A stretch of 54,099 nucleotides of DNA from Desmonostoc geniculatum HA4340-LM1 (GCA_019359545.1 JAHHHB010000040.1:1-54099); one strand, 5' to 3'; counted from the first letter of the stretch, positions 25,470-34,681 are shown. Notes: generated by a model not told the origin, from the sequence alone. Program-made: numbers and translations.

Positions 25470-26249
25470 TTATGACATAACAAAGCTTTTCACAATTTCT
25501 GATAAAAAGCAAGCATTTTCACAGACAATCTGCGCTCTACCTATAAGTTTGGTTGTAGTCGTAAACTGAGTTGCTTCTAACTTCGCAGTCCGCGCTTCCA
25601 AGCTATCTAAGCGTCCCCGAAATTGAGCAAGTTCTACAGAAAATTGTTCTTGTAATTTTGTGATGGTATCCAAGTCTTCCCGTTTGACTAAATCTGTCGT
25701 TGAAGTTGCTATTAGTTCATTGAGGCGATCTAAAGCTGCATTTAACCCAGCTGCAAATTCATAGCGCGTTAGGGCACGATTCCCTTTAAATGTGCCATCT
25801 GTATATCCAGCAATTACACCATAACGCTCCACCAAAGACTGTAGTGCTTGAAATGCCCAATCTGTCGGCTTCACATCTGATAGTTGCGAGACGGATGTCA
25901 CTTGTCCCGCAGAATTATTGGTAGGTTTTTTCTGAGTGGGCGGTGCAGTTACCGACAATTCCGACACAGGTGTAACCCGTTCTGAGTTTCTAGTCTTTTT
26001 ACTAGTTCCCAGTGGAATTGAAGTTTCTACGGTTTGATTAACAACTGCTTCTAGAGGTTTGTTCGCTTCAACTTCAGAAATTGAAGTTTCAACGGTTTGA
26101 TTAATAACTGCTTCTGGAGGTTTGTTTGCTTCTAGTTCTTTAGGTAGTTCAGCCCGACTTTTGGCGGGATGAAAAACCAGGATAGCTAGAATATCTAGTA
26201 ATGAAAGCAGGAACAGTATGGATCTATAACTCCAGCGAAAATTGGACAT
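25470..26249 (-). pseudogene. Truncated SLH-domain outer-membrane porin (barrel missing)
   Basis: 259 codons. Signal-type N-terminal helix (ILFLLSLLDILAILVF), a linker with a duplicated EANKP.EAV.NQTVETSI unit, one SLH domain ~125-165 (LSDVKPTDWAFQALQSLVERYGVIAGYTDGTFKGNRALTRYEFA in parts), then the coiled coil (FRGRLDSLEARTAKLEATQF). In cyanobacterial SLH-OprB porins the beta-barrel of ~300 residues starts right after TTTTKL. Here the frame runs into unrelated sequence (IGRAQIVCENACF...) and stops. No barrel coding is seen in 25290-25470, so most of the gene has been deleted. It could still make a peptidoglycan-binding fragment. Confidence 0.72.
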
Positions 26250-26952
26250 GACTCTTTAACTCCTCAACCTGAAAAACGAATAAACTAGCTCTAAATTGCA
26301 CAAAAAACCAGCATCATTCCTTGATGCAATGTTTGTGCTAAACCATTAGATAGCGGACTTAGTAAAGGTTTAATTGATCAGAAAATTACAAATCTCGGAT
26401 ATCAAAACCACAACTAAGCAGTTGAATGTACAATCCAAAAGTCGCAGTAAATTATTAATTTTCCCGCTTGAAAGGATAGTAAGATGATGTTTGAAAACTG
26501 GTGAATGGTAATCAGCTATATTTTGACCGCATCAATTATTAGCTAAATTCGATAAAGCGATAGAGTTACCGTATTTTGTTTAGAAATATCTTTGCATAGA
26601 GCTTGCTACAATGCAAGACCCAGTACTTCGTTGCGATCGGAAAATATTATGAAGAGTGCTGAGTTGGGCATTGGGCATTGGGCATTGGGCATTGGTTATT
26701 TCCGCCATCTCCCTCATCTCCCTCATCTCCCTCATCTCCCCCACTCCCTACTCCCCACTCCCGCACTCCCTGTGCTTCTTCACTCTAACTGACTACGGAC
26801 TAGGAAATTGCCAAAAGTTGGGGGGATGAGTATCACTACTCATCCCCCTCGTTTTTGAATGCTGAATTATTGTTGTGTTCTGCTGCTAGCAATGACTAGA
26901 AGTACATAATATCATCTGAAGAGCTTACGCCAATTCACGATCGTAAAAACTA
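26250..26952. other. 703-base gene-free region with heptamer repeats and an orphan terminator
   Basis: No credible coding region on either strand. (TGGGCAT) heptamers lie at 26664-26696, followed by CTCCCTCATCTCCCTCATCT-type runs to 26765. A strong intrinsic terminator lies at 26821-26856 in the plus direction with no gene before it. The first 350 bases are AT-rich and would contain the promoter of the minus-strand porin remnant. Confidence 0.6.
26821..26856 (+). terminator. Rho-independent terminator not preceded by a gene
   Basis: GGGGGATGAGTA (26821-26832), loop TCAC, TACTCATCCCCC (26837-26848), then TCGTTTTT. A perfect 12-bp GC-rich stem with a T-run in the plus direction. No plus-strand gene lies in the 550 bases upstream, so it may end a small RNA. 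Confidence 0.85.
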
Positions 26953-27150
26953 ATGTATGACTATACTTACCCGTGCCCTAGTTGTGGCTACAAATGTTAT
27001 AGCCCATCGCCGTATTGGATCGTAAATGAGAATAACCAAAGGGTGCGTGTTCAGTTGTACCACTGCATTAACTGCGGTTACGAACCAGAAGTTAAACAAG
27101 CAGAAAGTATGTTAGAAGACCCAAGCCGAAGAGACAAAAGATTTTCCTGA
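26953..27150 (+). CDS. Small zinc-ribbon-like protein (65 aa)
   Basis: Two Cys pairs, YPCPSCGYKC near residue 8 and YHCINCGYEP near 37, spaced as in a zinc ribbon. The remainder is polar, with a basic end (PSRRDKRFS). It starts at ATG 26953 and is followed 3 bases after the stop by a wobble-paired hairpin with a T-run, which supports a real transcription unit. Function not recognised; small CxxC proteins of this kind may bind nucleic acids or proteins. Confidence 0.65.
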   Translation: MYDYTYPCPSCGYKCYSPSPYWIVNENNQRVRVQLYHCINCGYEPEVKQAESMLEDPSRRDKRFS

Positions 27151-27159
27151 TGCTAAACC

Positions 27160-27183
27160 TCTGCATTAATGTAGGGGTTTTAA
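27160..27183 (+). terminator. Likely terminator after the zinc-ribbon gene
   Basis: AAACCTCTGCAT pairs (with two G-U pairs) with ATGTAGGGGTTT across a short loop, then TTAAAT. It lies just after the 27150 stop. Confidence 0.6.
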
Positions 27184-27205
27184 ATTCACACAATAGTTAG
27201 TTAGA

Positions 27206-27676
27206 GTGAAAAAAATCCAAGACAGCCCAAAAGTTTTACTGTTGCAGCCGACACCTGTGACCACTGCCATAGTGCCACTGCAACTGCAACAAGAAAAAAT
27301 CATCAGCGACCAGGAGCGTTTAGTCGCGCAGGTTGAACGCATCAACCGCATGGCAGGGGAGCTAGAAGCAGCGATACTGGAGTTGAAAGCGATCGCCAAC
27401 ACACTCAATAGTCAAAAATGTTACCCACTCATCAAGCCCAAACCATGCATAGCACTTAGTGTCCCTTGGGTAAAACAAAAATCAGACCAGTCTTTTATTT
27501 TGACAACGCGAAGAGTTGATTTATTCCGAGCAGAAAGGGAAGCAGCACAGCTAGCACAGCAACTGCGTCAGCAAACCAAAAAAAGATTAGCATCCCAGCG
27601 ACACCAAAAAAACAAGGATGGGGTTGAAGCTCAAACAAAAGGATTCTTCAAAAAAGCATTAGTCAACAAATCTTAA
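27206..27676 (+). CDS. Hypothetical coiled-coil protein (156 aa)
   Basis: Not recognised. It opens at GTG 27206. Residues ~25-70 form a helical coiled coil (ISDQERLVAQVERINRMAGELEAAILELKAIANTL), a middle segment is Pro/Lys-rich (CYPLIKPKPCIALSVPWVKQ), and residues ~105-156 are a very basic helix (RAEREAAQLAQQLRQQTKKR, then KNKDGVEAQTKGFFKK). The basic tail suggests nucleic-acid binding, without direct support. It lies between two other small genes on the same strand; no Shine-Dalgarno is clear. Confidence 0.6.
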   Translation: MKKIQDSPKVLLLQPTPVTTAIVPLQLQQEKIISDQERLVAQVERINRMAGELEAAILELKAIANTLNSQKCYPLIKPKPCIALSVPWVKQKSDQSFILTTRRVDLFRAEREAAQLAQQLRQQTKKRLASQRHQKNKDGVEAQTKGFFKKALVNKS

Positions 27677-27901
27677 AGCGATCGCCATTTAAAGGTAACC
27701 CACCTCTGAGGTTGTAACAGTTATGCTGATTGAAGTGGTAAAAGGAAGATATTTTCCAAATTGCCAGTTACCACACCGCCACTGCTAATTGTCACCAAGT
27801 TTAGTAGTAAAAGGCACATTTGCCCTCAGACTTGCACTTATGTAAAACCAGAGTGCAACATCAGGGACGATCGATCAGCGCTCAAAAGGGGTAAAAAGAA
27901 G

Positions 27902-28225
27902 GTGTTAAAGACACTTTTAGTGATTGCCGTTGGTTTTTTACCGTCCCTGTTTTCCCTGTGGGTGATCCGCAAAACGCGATCGCGATCGCGTTTACGGATG
28001 AGACAAGCAGCCATGAATTTTCCACGGATGCGGGAAGGGCGAAACTTCACATCAGCAGAGGGCGATCGCTATTATTTAGAAGGGGTGGGTTACCTGATTG
28101 GCGATATCAGCTGCAAGTTTAATGCGCGATCTGGCTATATCCGCTGTGCTGTAAATCCTGACGGACCATGTAACGGTTGTCGTCACTACGAGCCAAAAGA
28201 ATTAGCTGGTGAAAAAAAGGTGTAG
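27902..28225 (+). CDS. DUF6464 family protein
   Basis: About 107 aa from GTG 27902. N-terminal TM helix (LKTLLVIAVGFLPSLFSLWVI), basic connector (RKTRSRSRLRMRQAAMNFPRMREGR), then the conserved cysteine block (VGYLIGDISCKFNARSGYIR, CAVNPDGPCNGCRHYEPKEL), which I recognise as DUF6464 from cyanobacteria. The frame is open from 27761, but the GTG has AAGGGG 10 bases upstream and gives the family N-terminus. The three C-terminal cysteines (CAVNP, GPC, GC) may bind a metal. Function unknown. Confidence 0.75.
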   Translation: MLKTLLVIAVGFLPSLFSLWVIRKTRSRSRLRMRQAAMNFPRMREGRNFTSAEGDRYYLEGVGYLIGDISCKFNARSGYIRCAVNPDGPCNGCRHYEPKELAGEKKV

Positions 28226-28770
28226 GAATTCAGAACAGACATCTGGTGAAATTAAATATGCGTTGCCCAAAAGCCTTCATAGGGGCGTTTGCAATACGCT
28301 TCGGTTAAGGTTTTTTGATGAAAATTCTAGATCCAAAGACGCGATAAATCGCCGTCAAGACGAAAGATTGATCCTTGTCTTGACGGCGATTTATCGCGTC
28401 TGGTGCGTTAACCAAACCGTATTGGGGGCGTTTGCTCTTAGCGTTGCCGTTCGCCCCTATCTCATTTTCACCATTAGTACCACATTCCCAAATTGAACCT
28501 GGGAATGATAAAATCATTGCCTACTATAATATTTGTATTTACAAACACTTTGAATATTTGTCTTTGTATGGTCAAATAAAAATGATTTAATATACAGCAG
28601 ATTTCAACTTTGTGAGGTACACAACTTGGTTTAGTAGCTAGACATCAAGCCTGTTTTACTTCTGAATTCTGCTTTAATTCTTGCAAAACAGTAAATTTGC
28701 CTCATATTGTTTGCAGATTCTAATCTTTACAATTTTGCAAACTATCTAATAACTACATGATTATTTAACG
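28226..28770. other. 545-base gene-free region before the amino-acid transporter
   Basis: It contains a long hairpin (28337-28401), a repeat segment GGTGCGTTAACCAAACCGTA-like shared with 49117-49140, and about 250 AT-rich bases (28510-28770) that should carry the promoter of the transporter operon. No NtcA-type GTA-N8-TAC site was found by eye. Confidence 0.6.
28337..28401. repeat. 25-bp perfect inverted repeat with 15-base loop
   Basis: The arm 28337-28361 (starts AGACGCGATAAATCGCCGTC) pairs perfectly with 28377-28401. Each arm begins with the AGACGCGATAAATCGC palindromic core found also at 38878, 38930, 49096 and 51113. Confidence 0.85.
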
Positions 28771-30021
28771 ATGAAAAAAACTTTTTCTGGGATAACAGCA
28801 CTATTATCAACTTGCACTTTGCTACTGACGGGCTGCGGTGGTGATAGTTCCACTGTGAAAAGTTCTCCAAGTAGTAGTCCACCGACTACTGCAACTGAGG
28901 CCGCAGCAACCACGGGTACATTATCGGGTGCCATTCCCATCGGTATTGCCGTTGCCCAAACTAGCAATGTGGCATTATTGGGTCAAGAACAAGTCGCTGG
29001 AGTCAAAATTGCTGAGAAGTATTTTAATGCAAAAGGTGGTGTCAACGGTACTCCAATTAAATTGATTTTTCAAGATACTAGCGGTGATGAAGCAGGAGCA
29101 ATTAACGCTGTTCAAACTTTAATTAATAAAGATAAAGTTATTGGGATTGTTGGTCCTACTTTATCACAGCAAGCCTTTAGTGCTGACCCCGTTGCCGAAC
29201 GTGCGAAAGTACCAATTATTGGCCCATCAAATACTGCGAAAAATGTTCCGGAAATTGGTGATTATGTTGCTCGTGTTTCCGCACCAGTTTCTGTTGTCGC
29301 TCCTAATTCGGTGAAAGCTGCACTCAAGCAAAATCCCCAAATTAAAAAAGTTGCTGTTTTCTATGCTCAAAATGATGCATTTAGCAAATCAGAAACAGAG
29401 ATTTTCCAGCAAACAGTTAAGGATCAAGGACTAGAATTAGTCACAGTCCAAAAGTTCCAAACCAGCGATACAGATTTTCAAAGCCAAGCTACCAATGCAA
29501 TTAATCTCAAACCAGATTTGGTGATTATTTCTGGCTTGGCTGCTGATGGTGGTAATTTAGTGCGACAATTGCGGGAACTCGGTTATAAAAGTTTAATTGT
29601 TGGTGGTAATGGTCTAAATACATCGAATATATTGCCAGTTTGTAAGGCACTTTGTGATGGTGTATTGATTGCTCAAGCTTATAGTCCAGAACATCCAGGA
29701 GAAATTAACGCGGCATTTCGCAAAGCCTATACTCAGGAATATAAGAAAGAACCACCCCAATTTAGTGCCCAAGCTTTTGCAGCAGTGCAAGTTTATGTCG
29801 AAGCACTACAAGCTTTAGATAAAAAGAGCAAAGTTAATAAATTACAACTACCAGAATTACGCACGCAATTAAATAAACAAATACTTAGCGGCAAATATAA
29901 TACACCGCTGGGTGAAATTGGATTTACTCCGGTGGGTGAAGTTGTGCAAAAAGATTTCTATGTAGCCCAAATCAAAATGGAAAAAGATGGAAGTCAAGGT
30001 AAATTTACGTTTTTGAAATAG
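28771..30021 (+). CDS. Branched-chain/neutral amino acid ABC transporter substrate-binding protein (LivK/NatB-like)
   Basis: 416-aa periplasmic lipoprotein: signal helix and lipobox LLLTGC (Cys 22), Ser/Thr-rich linker, then a two-lobe type I receptor fold (IPIGIAVAQTSNVALLGQEQ, GVKIAEKYFNAKGGVNGTPI, LIFQDTSGDEAGAINAVQTL, IGIVGPTLSQQAFSADPVAE, AFRKAYTQEYKKEPPQFSAQ). It binds an amino acid (or amide) and delivers it to the two permeases that follow 8 bases later. In Anabaena the equivalent Nat system takes up neutral amino acids. It starts at ATG 28771 and leads a five-gene transporter spread over 6.8 kb because of inserted genes. Confidence 0.92.
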   Translation: MKKTFSGITALLSTCTLLLTGCGGDSSTVKSSPSSSPPTTATEAAATTGTLSGAIPIGIAVAQTSNVALLGQEQVAGVKIAEKYFNAKGGVNGTPIKLIFQDTSGDEAGAINAVQTLINKDKVIGIVGPTLSQQAFSADPVAERAKVPIIGPSNTAKNVPEIGDYVARVSAPVSVVAPNSVKAALKQNPQIKKVAVFYAQNDAFSKSETEIFQQTVKDQGLELVTVQKFQTSDTDFQSQATNAINLKPDLVIISGLAADGGNLVRQLRELGYKSLIVGGNGLNTSNILPVCKALCDGVLIAQAYSPEHPGEINAAFRKAYTQEYKKEPPQFSAQAFAAVQVYVEALQALDKKSKVNKLQLPELRTQLNKQILSGKYNTPLGEIGFTPVGEVVQKDFYVAQIKMEKDGSQGKFTFLK

Positions 30022-30028
30022 TTGCTAC

Positions 30029-30979
30029 ATGAACATCAGTCTATTTTTGCAGCAATTATTAAATGGCTTATCCATTGGCAGTGTCTATGCGATTTTTGCC
30101 TTAGGATATACCTTGGTTTATTCAATTTTGGGCATCATTAATTTAGCTCATGGAGCGATTTTCACCTTGGGTGCATATTTTACATATGCACTCATGGGTG
30201 GTAGCTTTGGATTTAACGGTTTATTAGCTAATGCAGCCTTGCCGATAAAATTACCATTTGCTATAGCCTTGATTTTAGGAAGTAGCTTGGCGGGATTGGT
30301 AGGGGTAGTGATGGAACGAGTTGCTTTTCAACCTCTGCGGCGTCAAGGTTCCGATCCTTTGCTAACTGTTGTTTCCAGCTTGGGGGTAGCAGTGGTAATT
30401 GTGAATTTAATTCAGTATTTAGTAGGCGCAGAAAGTTACACTTACCCAGCAAATACTTATGGGAATTTACCAGCTTCTATTAACTTTGGTACTCAAGAAC
30501 AGGAAATTCCCATTCGCACCGTTCAAATCATAATTTTTGCTGTATCAGTAGCGATCGTGGCAATTCTCAGCTATTTTATCAATCGGACAAAATATGGTAA
30601 GGCAATGCAAGCGATCGCGGAAGATCCAACCACTGCGAGTTTATTAGGAATTAATAGCGATCGCTTTATCATTTTAACATTCTTCATCAGCAGTTTTTTA
30701 GCAGGATTAGCAGGAACTTTAGTTGCTTCTAGTGTTAGTATTGCCGGCCCATATTTCGGCATTGCCTTTGGTTTGAGAGGTTTAGCGGTAATTGTCTTGG
30801 GTGGTTTAGGTAGCATTCCTGGCGCAGTTTTAGGAGGATTACTCATTGGATTAGTTGAAGCTTTTGTGCCGGCGGAATATTCCGGTTACAAAGATGCTGT
30901 CGCCTATGGAATATTATTTATTATGTTGTTAGTTAGACCCCAAGGTTTGCTAGGACGGCGGTTTATTCAGAAAGTTTAA
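30029..30979 (+). CDS. LivH-type ABC transporter permease
   Basis: 316-aa integral membrane permease, about 8 TM helices. LivH signatures: FLQQLLNGLSIGSVYAIFAL, GYTLVYSILGIINLAHGAIF, the cytoplasmic coupling loop (TKYGKAMQAIAEDPTTASLL) and FGLRGLAVIVLGGLGSIPGA. It starts at ATG 30029, 8 bases after the binding protein, and forms the pore with the LivM-type permease at 31784. An inserted Uma2 gene separates the two. Confidence 0.92.
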   Translation: MNISLFLQQLLNGLSIGSVYAIFALGYTLVYSILGIINLAHGAIFTLGAYFTYALMGGSFGFNGLLANAALPIKLPFAIALILGSSLAGLVGVVMERVAFQPLRRQGSDPLLTVVSSLGVAVVIVNLIQYLVGAESYTYPANTYGNLPASINFGTQEQEIPIRTVQIIIFAVSVAIVAILSYFINRTKYGKAMQAIAEDPTTASLLGINSDRFIILTFFISSFLAGLAGTLVASSVSIAGPYFGIAFGLRGLAVIVLGGLGSIPGAVLGGLLIGLVEAFVPAEYSGYKDAVAYGILFIMLLVRPQGLLGRRFIQKV

Positions 30980-30993
30980 AGAGACATAGCGCT

Positions 30994-31596
30994 ATGAAAA
31001 CATACACCAAACAAAAATTAACTTTCGATGATTTTTTGGAACAGTGTCCAGAGGAGGGTTTATATGAACTTGTGGATGGAGAAATTGTAGAAGTGCGTGC
31101 AACTAGAAATCATGATGATGTCGCTGATTTTATATTGTTTGCTTTCAAAGATGATATTAAACGTCTAAATCTGAATTATGTAGTAAAAAACACAGCAGTT
31201 TTGAAAACTATAACTGCCAATGGAATAGAACAAGGGCGCAAGCCTGATGTTAGTGTAATAGATAAAGATGTATGGCGATCAAATCGTTCTGCTTATTCTG
31301 CACTTGAAGAACCCATTCAGTTAGCTATAGAAGTAACATCAACTAATTGGGAAGATGACTACATTGATAAATTAGATGAATATCAACGTTTAGGTATTAC
31401 AGAATATTGGATTGTAGATTATTTAGCAATTGGTTCAAGAGAGTATTTGGGAAATCCAAAAGTTCCGACTGTGTTTGTTTTTCTCCTAGATGCTGAGAGG
31501 AAATACCAATGTACACACTTTCGAGGTTCCGAACGAATAGTGTCACGAACTTTTCCTGAACTGGCGCTGACAGCAGAGCAAATATTAACAGCTTGA
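30994..31596 (+). CDS. Uma2 family endonuclease-like protein
   Basis: 200 aa of the Uma2/DUF820 PD-(D/E)XK superfamily: N-terminal TFDDFLEQCPEEGLYELVDGEI, core KPDVSVID, LAIEVTSTNWEDDYIDKLDEY with the E-x-T/S pattern, and LGITEYWIVDYLA. These genes are highly multiplied in cyanobacteria; nuclease activity is predicted from fold only. It starts at ATG 30994, 14 bases after the LivH-type gene, inside the transporter operon. Its 3' side carries AGAATAC/AGAATTC heptamers (31603-31647), suggesting the gene plus repeats entered the operon together. Confidence 0.88.
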   Translation: MKTYTKQKLTFDDFLEQCPEEGLYELVDGEIVEVRATRNHDDVADFILFAFKDDIKRLNLNYVVKNTAVLKTITANGIEQGRKPDVSVIDKDVWRSNRSAYSALEEPIQLAIEVTSTNWEDDYIDKLDEYQRLGITEYWIVDYLAIGSREYLGNPKVPTVFVFLLDAERKYQCTHFRGSERIVSRTFPELALTAEQILTA

Positions 31597-31599
31597 AGA

Positions 31600-31783
31600 A
31601 GAATACAGAATACAGAATACAGAATTCAGAATTCAGAATTAATTAGTCGAGAATTCAGACTCACCAATAATTGTAGACCACAAAATTTAAAATTTGCTGT
31701 GAGACTTAAAGCGTTTTACTTCTGACTTCTGACTCCTGAATTCTGACTCCTCAATTCTGACTCCTTAATCAAAATATTTTACA
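31600..31783. repeat. Heptamer repeats between the uma2 and livM-type genes
   Basis: AGAATAC x3 then AGAATTC x2 (31603-31645), and a second block of TTCTGAC/TCCTGAA-like heptamers (31721-31767), roughly inverse in sequence to the first. No gene. The inverse pair could fold across ~75 bases. Confidence 0.75.
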
Positions 31784-32746
31784 ATGGCTGAATTTTTTTC
31801 TACTTATGAATCACCAATAGTCTACATGGTATTAGAAGCTTTATTAGGATTATCGCTTTATTTACCACTGATGGCTGGACAATTGTCTTTGGCTAGTCCT
31901 GGATTTTATGCTTTAGGCGGATATATTGCAGCAATTTTATCGACAAAAGTTTTCCCATCTAGTAATAATTTATTTCCGATTCCATTACTTTTATTGGAGA
32001 TGTTGATTGCTGGGTTAATTTCCGGTATATTGGCTGTAATAGTGGGAATTCCGGCATTAAGGTTGCGGGGAATTTATTTAGCGATCGCCACTATTGCTTT
32101 TGTAGAAGTATTGCGAGTTGTATCCTTAAATGTAGATATTACAGGCGGTGCTGTAGGGATTTTTGGTATTCCTCAACCATTCCAAAGCCAACTGCAATAT
32201 TTGTGGATTGCTCTACCATTACTATTAATTAGTATGGTATTATTTTACCGTTTAGAACGCATTCGCACAGGTAGGGCATTCATCGCCATCCGCGAAGATG
32301 AATTAGCTGCCAGTGCAATGGGAATTAATCCCACTTACTACAAAGTTTTAGCCTTTACTCTCGGAGCCATCCTTGCTGGGATTGTGGGTGTAATTAGCGC
32401 TCATTTTCTCAATACCTGGAATGCTCGCCAAGGTACTTTTGATGCCAGTATTACCTATTTAACGATTGTGTTAATTGGTGGTTCTAGAACTTTTTTAGGT
32501 TCGGTGGTAGGTGCGATTGTCCTGAAAGTATTATTAGAAATTATTTTGCGAAGAGTTGCTGATATAGCGGGTTTACCCACTTGGTTAGCCCAATTCTTAC
32601 GCGATGGTAGATTAATTATTTATGGTTTATTAATAGTCTTAGGAACTATATTTTTTCCCCAAGGATTTGTGACTCCAGATATTTTGAAAAAATCTAAAAG
32701 GCTATTGTTCGAGTTAATTTTAAACACATCAAGGCGGACAAATTAA
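31784..32746 (+). CDS. LivM-type ABC transporter permease
   Basis: 320-aa permease with about 9 TM helices. LivM features: LLGLSLYLPLMAGQLSLASP, GFYALGGYIAAIL, IPALRLRGIYLAIATIAFVE, the coupling loop IRTGRAFIAIREDELAASAM, GINPTYYKVLAFTLGAILAG and YLTIVLIGGSRTFLGSVVGA. It starts at ATG 31784, after heptamer repeats. The C-terminal tail (LKKSKRLLFELILNTSRRTN) is basic and longer than in many homologues. Partner of the LivH-type gene. Confidence 0.92.
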   Translation: MAEFFSTYESPIVYMVLEALLGLSLYLPLMAGQLSLASPGFYALGGYIAAILSTKVFPSSNNLFPIPLLLLEMLIAGLISGILAVIVGIPALRLRGIYLAIATIAFVEVLRVVSLNVDITGGAVGIFGIPQPFQSQLQYLWIALPLLLISMVLFYRLERIRTGRAFIAIREDELAASAMGINPTYYKVLAFTLGAILAGIVGVISAHFLNTWNARQGTFDASITYLTIVLIGGSRTFLGSVVGAIVLKVLLEIILRRVADIAGLPTWLAQFLRDGRLIIYGLLIVLGTIFFPQGFVTPDILKKSKRLLFELILNTSRRTN

Positions 32747-33037
32747 TAAACTAATGCACTTGGATTAAGGCTAAAACTCTTCGTAAAAGTCAATTTTTTT
32801 TTAACGAACTGTAAAGGACGCAAAGAGAAGAAAGAAATGCTTAACTGAACTGTATTAGACTTCTTGCATAAATCAAAAAAAAGAACCCCACCCCGCCTTT
32901 GACTTACGTCAAAGTCTCCCCTCCCCGCGAGCGGGGAGGGGCTGGGGGTGGGGTGTTAGGGGACTTTTGCAAGAGGTCTATTGATTAATAAACAAATGAC
33001 AAATAACAAATGACAAATAACAAATAACAAATGACAA
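32747..33037. repeat. GC-rich palindromic repeat and (AAATGAC)n heptamers before the livG-type gene
   Basis: Around 32886-32955 lies a repeat with inner hairpin CTCCCCGCGAGCGGGGAGGG and outer arms (AGACTTCTTGCA 32848-; TTTTGCAAGAGGTCT at about 32965) that also pair. From 32995 heptamers alternate AAATGAC and AAATAAC up to and through the start codon at 33038. Confidence 0.8.
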
Positions 33038-33808
33038 ATGACAAATAACATTATTTTAGAAGCCAAATCACTGACTCGCCGCTTTGGAGGTTTAGTAGCG
33101 GTGAATAATGTATCTTTTACAGTCAATCAACATGAGATTTTTGGACTGATTGGCCCTAACGGTGCTGGGAAAACAACACTGTTTAATTTGATTACAGCTT
33201 TTATTCCCCTTTCTAGTGGAGAATTACGCTATCAAGGTGGAAATATTTCCCAACTACGCCCGCATCAAATTGCAGGTTTAGGTATCGCTCGAACTTTTCA
33301 AAACATTCGCTTATTTGGTGAATTATCAGCGTTAGAAAATGTAATAATTGCCCGACATTTGCATAATAAAAGTAATGTATTAACAGGAGTTCTGGGATTA
33401 CCACCAGCGCGTGGAGAAGAGAAAAAAAGTAGGCGGAAAGCTTTACAATTATTGGAGATGGTAGGCTTGAGCGATCGCGCTGGTGAAAAAGCTAAAAACT
33501 TCGCCTATGGTGACCAACGCCGCCTAGAAATTGCCCGCGCATTAGCTTTGGAACCGCAAATTTTACTTCTCGATGAACCGGCTGCGGGAATGAACCCCAA
33601 TGAAAAGCAGCAACTGAGTGAATTTATTCGTAGTCTGCGAGAACAGTTGAGTTTAACAATTGTGCTGATTGAACATCATGTACCTTTGGTGATGGGTTTG
33701 TGCGATCGCATTGCCGTGTTAGATTTTGGACAGTTGATTGCTTTGGGTGAACCAGATGTAGTTAGAAATGATCCGGCTGTGATTGAAGCTTATTTGGGTA
33801 ATGAGTAA
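33038..33808 (+). CDS. LivG-type ABC transporter ATPase
   Basis: 256-aa ATP-binding subunit. Walker A GPNGAGKTTLFN, LivG-specific GIARTFQNIRLF, signature AYGDQRRLEIARALA, Walker B ILLLDEPAAGMN and switch His in LIEHH. The start ATG belongs to an AAATGAC heptamer repeat, so residues 1-4 (MTNN) are repeat-encoded and several out-of-frame or in-frame ATGs precede it. There is no ordinary Shine-Dalgarno. Works with the LivF-type ATPase at 34845. Confidence 0.92.
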   Translation: MTNNIILEAKSLTRRFGGLVAVNNVSFTVNQHEIFGLIGPNGAGKTTLFNLITAFIPLSSGELRYQGGNISQLRPHQIAGLGIARTFQNIRLFGELSALENVIIARHLHNKSNVLTGVLGLPPARGEEKKSRRKALQLLEMVGLSDRAGEKAKNFAYGDQRRLEIARALALEPQILLLDEPAAGMNPNEKQQLSEFIRSLREQLSLTIVLIEHHVPLVMGLCDRIAVLDFGQLIALGEPDVVRNDPAVIEAYLGNE

Positions 33809-33817
33809 CTGGAAAAT

Positions 33818-34681
33818 TTAAGCAGACAAAGCTGTGATAAATTCTTCTAAAGAACTTACTGCGATCGCACTATCCATTAAACTTTCTAATTTTTCCACAC
33901 TCTCGCCCTCAAGCCTGACTTCCACCTCACGGGGAATTTCGCCAAAACGTCGTCTTAATACTCGGATTAACTGTCGTAGTACACCCTGCTGAATACCTTG
34001 TTGAAGACCTAGCTGAATACCTCTTTGCTCAATTTCTTGATACCAAGGCGATTCTCGTAATACTGCCATATCCCACCTCATGATTTGTTGCACTAAAGGC
34101 GTGTCTAACACAAAGCTAGCAAAAAATGCCAGCAATGATTCTAATTGATCTAACTGTGCATCTGCTCGCAATATTTTTAATGCCCGTTGCACTACTGATG
34201 CTTCTGCGCCTCCTCGCAGAATGGGCACAAAGGGTAACAACGATGGTAGTGGTTGTCCAAAGACTATTTCTGCGTCCACTTCCCACAAATTAATTACGCG
34301 ATAATCTTGAATCGCACGTAATCCCAAAAATTCCTGCTCGTAACTACTGACAATAGTTAAGCTGGATGGAGGGGGTAAGATGTTGACGAGTACTGGGTAA
34401 ATTGGCAGTCGGTAGCGTTCATGTGCCAAGGCAGCATAGGCTCTCATACGTAATGGCATATGTGCTGTATAACGCAACTGTAGTTCATTTAATACCAGAA
34501 AATCTCCGTGAGTGGGACTGTATGCTTTCACCAAAACATCTGTTTCGCGGCTAATCCATTGAAACTCCGAACCAAGAATTTCTTTTGCCACGACTTCAGG
34601 ACACTGTGTCACCCACTGCACCCATGCATCGGGAGCTAAATTAATTAGTCGCTTGCCACCAATATCTGCTGCTTTTGCCAC
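33818..34681 (-). CDS. DUF4351 / Rpn-family PD-(D/E)XK nuclease-like protein
   Basis: 287 aa. The N-terminal part contains the Rpn-like core (ETDVLVKAYSPTHGDFLVLN, ELQLRYTAHMPLRMRAYAAL), where the D...E-x-Q pattern resembles the catalytic motif. The C-terminus (LIRVLRRRFGEIPREVEVRL, LESLMDSAIAVSSLEEFI) is DUF4351. Such proteins are multiplied in cyanobacteria and may promote recombination. It lies on the opposite strand between the livG- and livF-type genes, ending 9 bases from livG, so it interrupts the operon. A second, diverged copy is at 43228. Confidence 0.85.
   Translation of the reverse strand: MAKAADIGGKRLINLAPDAWVQWVTQCPEVVAKEILGSEFQWISRETDVLVKAYSPTHGDFLVLNELQLRYTAHMPLRMRAYAALAHERYRLPIYPVLVNILPPPSSLTIVSSYEQEFLGLRAIQDYRVINLWEVDAEIVFGQPLPSLLPFVPILRGGAEASVVQRALKILRADAQLDQLESLLAFFASFVLDTPLVQQIMRWDMAVLRESPWYQEIEQRGIQLGLQQGIQQGVLRQLIRVLRRRFGEIPREVEVRLEGESVEKLESLMDSAIAVSSLEEFITALSA

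Noticed and set aside
28209..28517. Short ORFs on both strands over the 25-bp hairpin
   Set aside because: Arise from the palindrome and flanking repeats; mirrored sequences such as DAINRRQD appear on both strands.
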